From assembly GCA_020426325.1 (NCBI GenBank), contig JAGQQG010000010.1, positions 27,086 to 91,085 of the forward strand: DNA of 64,000 bases. Direction: 5' to 3'. This DNA comes from Planctomycetaceae bacterium. Lineage in GTDB: Bacteria; Planctomycetota; Planctomycetia; Planctomycetales; Planctomycetaceae. The notes beneath the pieces were generated by a model. That model saw nothing but the letters and a program-made list of their open reading frames with translations. It did no database searches and had not been told where the DNA came from. Position 1 is the first letter of the stretch. Every line of letters starts with the position of its first letter. Shown here in pieces: positions 61,025 through 64,000 of the stretch. The position numbers and the translations under genes are program-made.

Positions 61025-64000
61025 ATGACAACGACGACGCTTAGCGTGCCGGAGCAAGGTCAATTGGTTCAGGTGCGCTCCCGGCAGTGGGTCGTCAACA
61101 ACGTCAAACCCAGCAGTTTGCCATCGGACCCCCTGAAGCCCGAGATTGCTGGTCCACAGAATTTGCTCACCCTATCTTCGGTTGAAGACGACGGTCTCGG
61201 CGAAGAGCTACAGGTTGTCTGGGAGATCGAACCCGGTGCCCGAGTCATTGAGAAGGTCGCTCTGCCCGAACCGACTAGCTTTGACGACCCAGACAAGCTC
61301 GACGCCTTCCTCGATGCTGTTCGTTGGGGTGCAGCGTCCACCGCCGATCTGAAGAACATCCAGTCTCCTTTCCGCAGTGGTATCGAGATTGAAGACTACC
61401 AACTCGATCCCGTGGTTCGTGCGATCCAGATGCCGAGGGTCAACCTGCTGATCGCCGACGACGTGGGCCTCGGCAAGACCATCGAGGCGGGAATGGTCAC
61501 TCTTGAACTCATCATCCGGCACCGGGCCAGAAAGATTTTGATTGTTGTCCCGTCATCGCTTCAGATTCAGTGGCGGGACCAGATGCGTGACAAGTTTGGG
61601 CTGGAGTTCCGCATCGTAGACTCCGAACTGATGAGGGAACTCAGGCGGCGACGTGGCATCCATGTCAATCCGTGGAGCCATTTCCCTCGGCTTATCACCA
61701 GCATCGACTTTCTAAAGAGAGAGCGTCCACTTCGTTTGTTTCGTGAAACGCTACCTGCGCTGGGCGAGCCAATCTATCCACGCAAGTACGACCTCCTGAT
61801 TTGTGACGAGGCGCACAACTCTGCTCCATCGGGCCGAGGCAAGTATGCCACGGACTCGCTCCGTACCCAAGCTCTGAGGGAACTCGCCCCGCACTTCGAG
61901 CATAAGCTCTTCCTGACTGCCACGCCCCATAACGGCTACCGGGAGAGTTTCAGTGCCCTATTGGAACTGCTCGACAATCAGCGGTTTTCCCGTGGCACCG
62001 ATCCAGATCGCAAACAGCTTGAAGCGATCATGGTTCGTCGACTGAAGACTGATCCAACTTTCGCTAAGAAGTGGGACGGGACACCTCGCTTTCCGCCCCG
62101 TATTCTTGAATCCATCGAGGTGCCGTATACGGATGAGGAACGGGAAATTCATGCCGCACTTCGCCAGTATACGAAGCTGCGATCCGAACGGGCCGCAGAC
62201 AACACCGAGCGGTTCGCCACGGAGTTTGTGCTGAAGACGTTGAAAAAGCGGCTCTTCTCCAGCCCCGCTGCATTCCTCACCACGCTAGAACGTCATGAGG
62301 TGTCGCTGCGTTCTGCGAAGAAGAAGGTGGTTTCCAAGCCATCCATGAGCGTGCTTCAGCGTGAGTTCGACCGAATGGAAGAGGAGTACGCCGACGACTT
62401 CGAGTACGACGAGGCGACCGCCGACGCTCTCGACTCGGCCACCCGCCTGTTCGTTGAACCGACCGAACAGGAAACTGCGTTGGTGAAACAGATGAAACAA
62501 TGGGCCGACCGTGCCCGTGCCCAGCAGGACTCGAAGGCCAAGCAATTGATTCAATGGCTCAAAGAGAACGTAAAGCCGGGAGGCAAATGGTCGAACGAGC
62601 GGGTCATTATCTTCACTGAATACCGGGCCACGCAGAACTGGCTGCAAGAGGTGCTGGCCACGGAGGGTTTCAGCGGTGGCGATCGACTGCTGACGATGTA
62701 TGGTGGAATGGACAGTGACCAGCGAGAGGCGGTCAAGGCGGCCTTCCAGACATCACCAGATGTCAGCCCTGTCCGCATCCTGCTGGCGACGGATGCCGCT
62801 TCTGAAGGTCTCGACTTCCAGAACTTCTGTTCCCGGCTTATCCACTACGAGATTCCGTGGAATCCCAACCGGATGGAGCAGCGCAACGGTCGTGTTGACC
62901 GCCACGGTCAGAAGGCAGACAAGGTTCTCGTCTATCACTTCGTTGGCGACGGCTACAGGGAACGGGCAAATCGGCAGTTCAGCGGCCACGCCTCGGATAT
63001 GGAGGCCGACCTTGAGTTCCTGATGCGAGTCGCCCAAAAGATTGAGACGATTCGTGAGGACCTTGGGAAAGTCGGGCCAGTCATCGCCCAGCAGGTTGAA
63101 GAGGCCATGCTGGGCCGACGCACGACCCTGCACACCGAAGACGCCGAGCTGGAAGCCCAGCCGATCCGCAAGATGCTCCGGTTCGAGAGAGATCTGCAAA
63201 AACAGGTGCAGGCGCTCATGGAGCAGTATCGGGAAACACGTCGGGAACTGCGGCTCTCCCCGGACAACATTACAAAGGTTGTTACGGTTGCACTCGGGTT
63301 GGCCGGACAACCTGCACTCATCCCGGCCAAGACCGAGGATGGCAAAACCTGTTTCCAGTTGCCTCCGCTTCGTGGAAGCTGGGCGGCGTGCGCCGAGGGA
63401 CTTGAGCATCCCCATACCAAAGAGATTCGCCCGATCACTTTCAACGAGTCGGTCAGCAAAGGCCGAGACGACGTAGTTCTGGTCCATCTCAATCATCGCC
63501 TGCCCCAGATGTGCCTACGGCTATTGCGTGCCGAGGTGTGGGCCGAGAAGGGTCGGTCGAAGCTACAGAGGGTGGCGGCCCGAGTCATTCCCAACGACAT
63601 CATCGATACGCCAGCGATCATCGCCCATGCCCGACTCGTTGTGATCGGGGGCGACAGCTATCGACTCCACGAAGAGATCATCGCTGCCGGTGGCCTCGTC
63701 AAAGAAGGCAAGTGGGGCAGCCGTCTGAACGTGGGGCAGATCGATGCGGCGCTGGCGGCGGCAACAGATCAAGAGCCGTCGTCGTCTGTGAAGGTCAAAC
63801 TACTGGAACTTTATGCCAACCTTGTGCCGTCGCTCGCCTCCGCTCTCGAAGCACGCATGAAGGATCGTGTTGGTGGCTTAGAGAAGCGACTGGCTGAACG
63901 TGCCGACAAGGAAGCCAAGGACATCACGGCGATTCTGACCGAACTCAAAAAGGCCATCGAGTCAGAACTAGACTCTCCGTACTACCAGCAATTGACCCTG
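61025..64000 (+). CDS. drmD: DISARM class 1 SNF2-like helicase DrmD (3' end outside window)
   Basis: Anti-phage defence helicase; the frame is open for 992 codons from ATG 61025 to the window edge. The N-terminal part reads GQLVQVRSRQWVVNNVKP and LSSVEDDGLGEELQVVWEIE, characteristic of DrmD. SNF2 motifs: Walker A DDVGLGKT with Lys151, DEAH at 261-264, motif III LTATPHNG. After a charged insertion the second RecA domain follows: VIIFTEYRATQNWL, LLATDAASEGLDFQ and motif VI QRNGRVDRHGQ (619 onward). A C-terminal helical region rich in Glu/Arg (EKRLAERADKEAKDI) runs off the end. In class 1 systems drmD is grouped with drmMI, drmA, drmB and drmC; none is visible here. It lies in a recombinase-bounded accessory region. 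Confidence 0.82.
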   Translation, partial: MTTTTLSVPEQGQLVQVRSRQWVVNNVKPSSLPSDPLKPEIAGPQNLLTLSSVEDDGLGEELQVVWEIEPGARVIEKVALPEPTSFDDPDKLDAFLDAVRWGAASTADLKNIQSPFRSGIEIEDYQLDPVVRAIQMPRVNLLIADDVGLGKTIEAGMVTLELIIRHRARKILIVVPSSLQIQWRDQMRDKFGLEFRIVDSELMRELRRRRGIHVNPWSHFPRLITSIDFLKRERPLRLFRETLPALGEPIYPRKYDLLICDEAHNSAPSGRGKYATDSLRTQALRELAPHFEHKLFLTATPHNGYRESFSALLELLDNQRFSRGTDPDRKQLEAIMVRRLKTDPTFAKKWDGTPRFPPRILESIEVPYTDEEREIHAALRQYTKLRSERAADNTERFATEFVLKTLKKRLFSSPAAFLTTLERHEVSLRSAKKKVVSKPSMSVLQREFDRMEEEYADDFEYDEATADALDSATRLFVEPTEQETALVKQMKQWADRARAQQDSKAKQLIQWLKENVKPGGKWSNERVIIFTEYRATQNWLQEVLATEGFSGGDRLLTMYGGMDSDQREAVKAAFQTSPDVSPVRILLATDAASEGLDFQNFCSRLIHYEIPWNPNRMEQRNGRVDRHGQKADKVLVYHFVGDGYRERANRQFSGHASDMEADLEFLMRVAQKIETIREDLGKVGPVIAQQVEEAMLGRRTTLHTEDAELEAQPIRKMLRFERDLQKQVQALMEQYRETRRELRLSPDNITKVVTVALGLAGQPALIPAKTEDGKTCFQLPPLRGSWAACAEGLEHPHTKEIRPITFNESVSKGRDDVVLVHLNHRLPQMCLRLLRAEVWAEKGRSKLQRVAARVIPNDIIDTPAIIAHARLVVIGGDSYRLHEEIIAAGGLVKEGKWGSRLNVGQIDAALAAATDQEPSSSVKVKLLELYANLVPSLASALEARMKDRVGGLEKRLAERADKEAKDITAILTELKKAIESELDSPYYQQLTL

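Noticed and set aside
61025..64000. A claim that a full DISARM system is present
   Set aside because: Only the first 992 codons of drmD are visible; the methylase and the drmA, drmB and drmC genes cannot be seen from this window.

Overview
The window looks like a planctomycete chromosome (order Planctomycetales). The evidence is the protein repertoire: a membrane-anchored Hanks-type kinase, a DUF1501 protein, two DUF1080 proteins, FG-GAP/VCBS and PQQ-type beta-propellers, a large secreted arylsulfatase, an HisF with an insertion, and many secreted proteins without close operon partners. Base composition is moderately GC-rich, and Shine-Dalgarno signals are patchy. The genus cannot be named from sequence alone.

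Layout. 1-2.3 kb: the 5' end of a probable lipoprotein gene and a sigma-54 activator. 2.4-4.8 kb: a scar made of an ISAs1-type insertion sequence abutting a decayed tyrosine recombinase, which is fused to the remnant of a membrane protein. 5-9.5 kb: a secreted sulfatase, an LssY_C-type membrane protein and a Gly/Tyr-rich coiled-coil protein. 9.8-14.3 kb: FG-GAP protein, ApbE flavin transferase, an enlarged DoxX/DoxD protein and a small secreted protein. 14.5-24.8 kb: housekeeping genes (YchF-like GTPase, lnt, moeA, pabA/trpG-type amidotransferase, rpmE2, prfA, prmC, murA, a glycosyltransferase). 24.8-34.3 kb: Ser/Thr kinase, M20 amidohydrolase, a Tat-exported esterase, CnoX-like thioredoxin/TPR protein, small secreted and membrane proteins, hisF. 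34.6-53.3 kb: a TolC-family lipoprotein followed by secreted or redox proteins typical of planctomycete catabolism (DUF1080 x2, a four-module esterase, CocE/NonD hydrolase, DUF1501, Gfo/Idh/MocA, VCBS protein, RidA, PQQ propeller, SDR). It is interrupted by a lower-GC, frameshifted HNH-like gene.

53.5-64 kb is accessory DNA. It holds an IS630 element with clear TA target duplication, an HTH protein, an internally deleted tyrosine recombinase, a tRNA-Arg(TCG) with terminator, a TGGGGCAA repeat array, and an intact but unusual recombinase-like gene. Cargo follows: an AAC(6')-like acetyltransferase, a methyltransferase, a cupin and a small alpha/beta hydrolase. The last 3 kb is the first 992 codons of a SNF2-type helicase that I recognise as DrmD of class 1 DISARM anti-phage systems. 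The reading frame is still open at the window end, so the rest of the system, if present, lies outside.

Recurring intergenic inverted repeats (25-27 bp arms, different sequences) at seven loci, plus a shorter one, are the main non-coding structure of the window.
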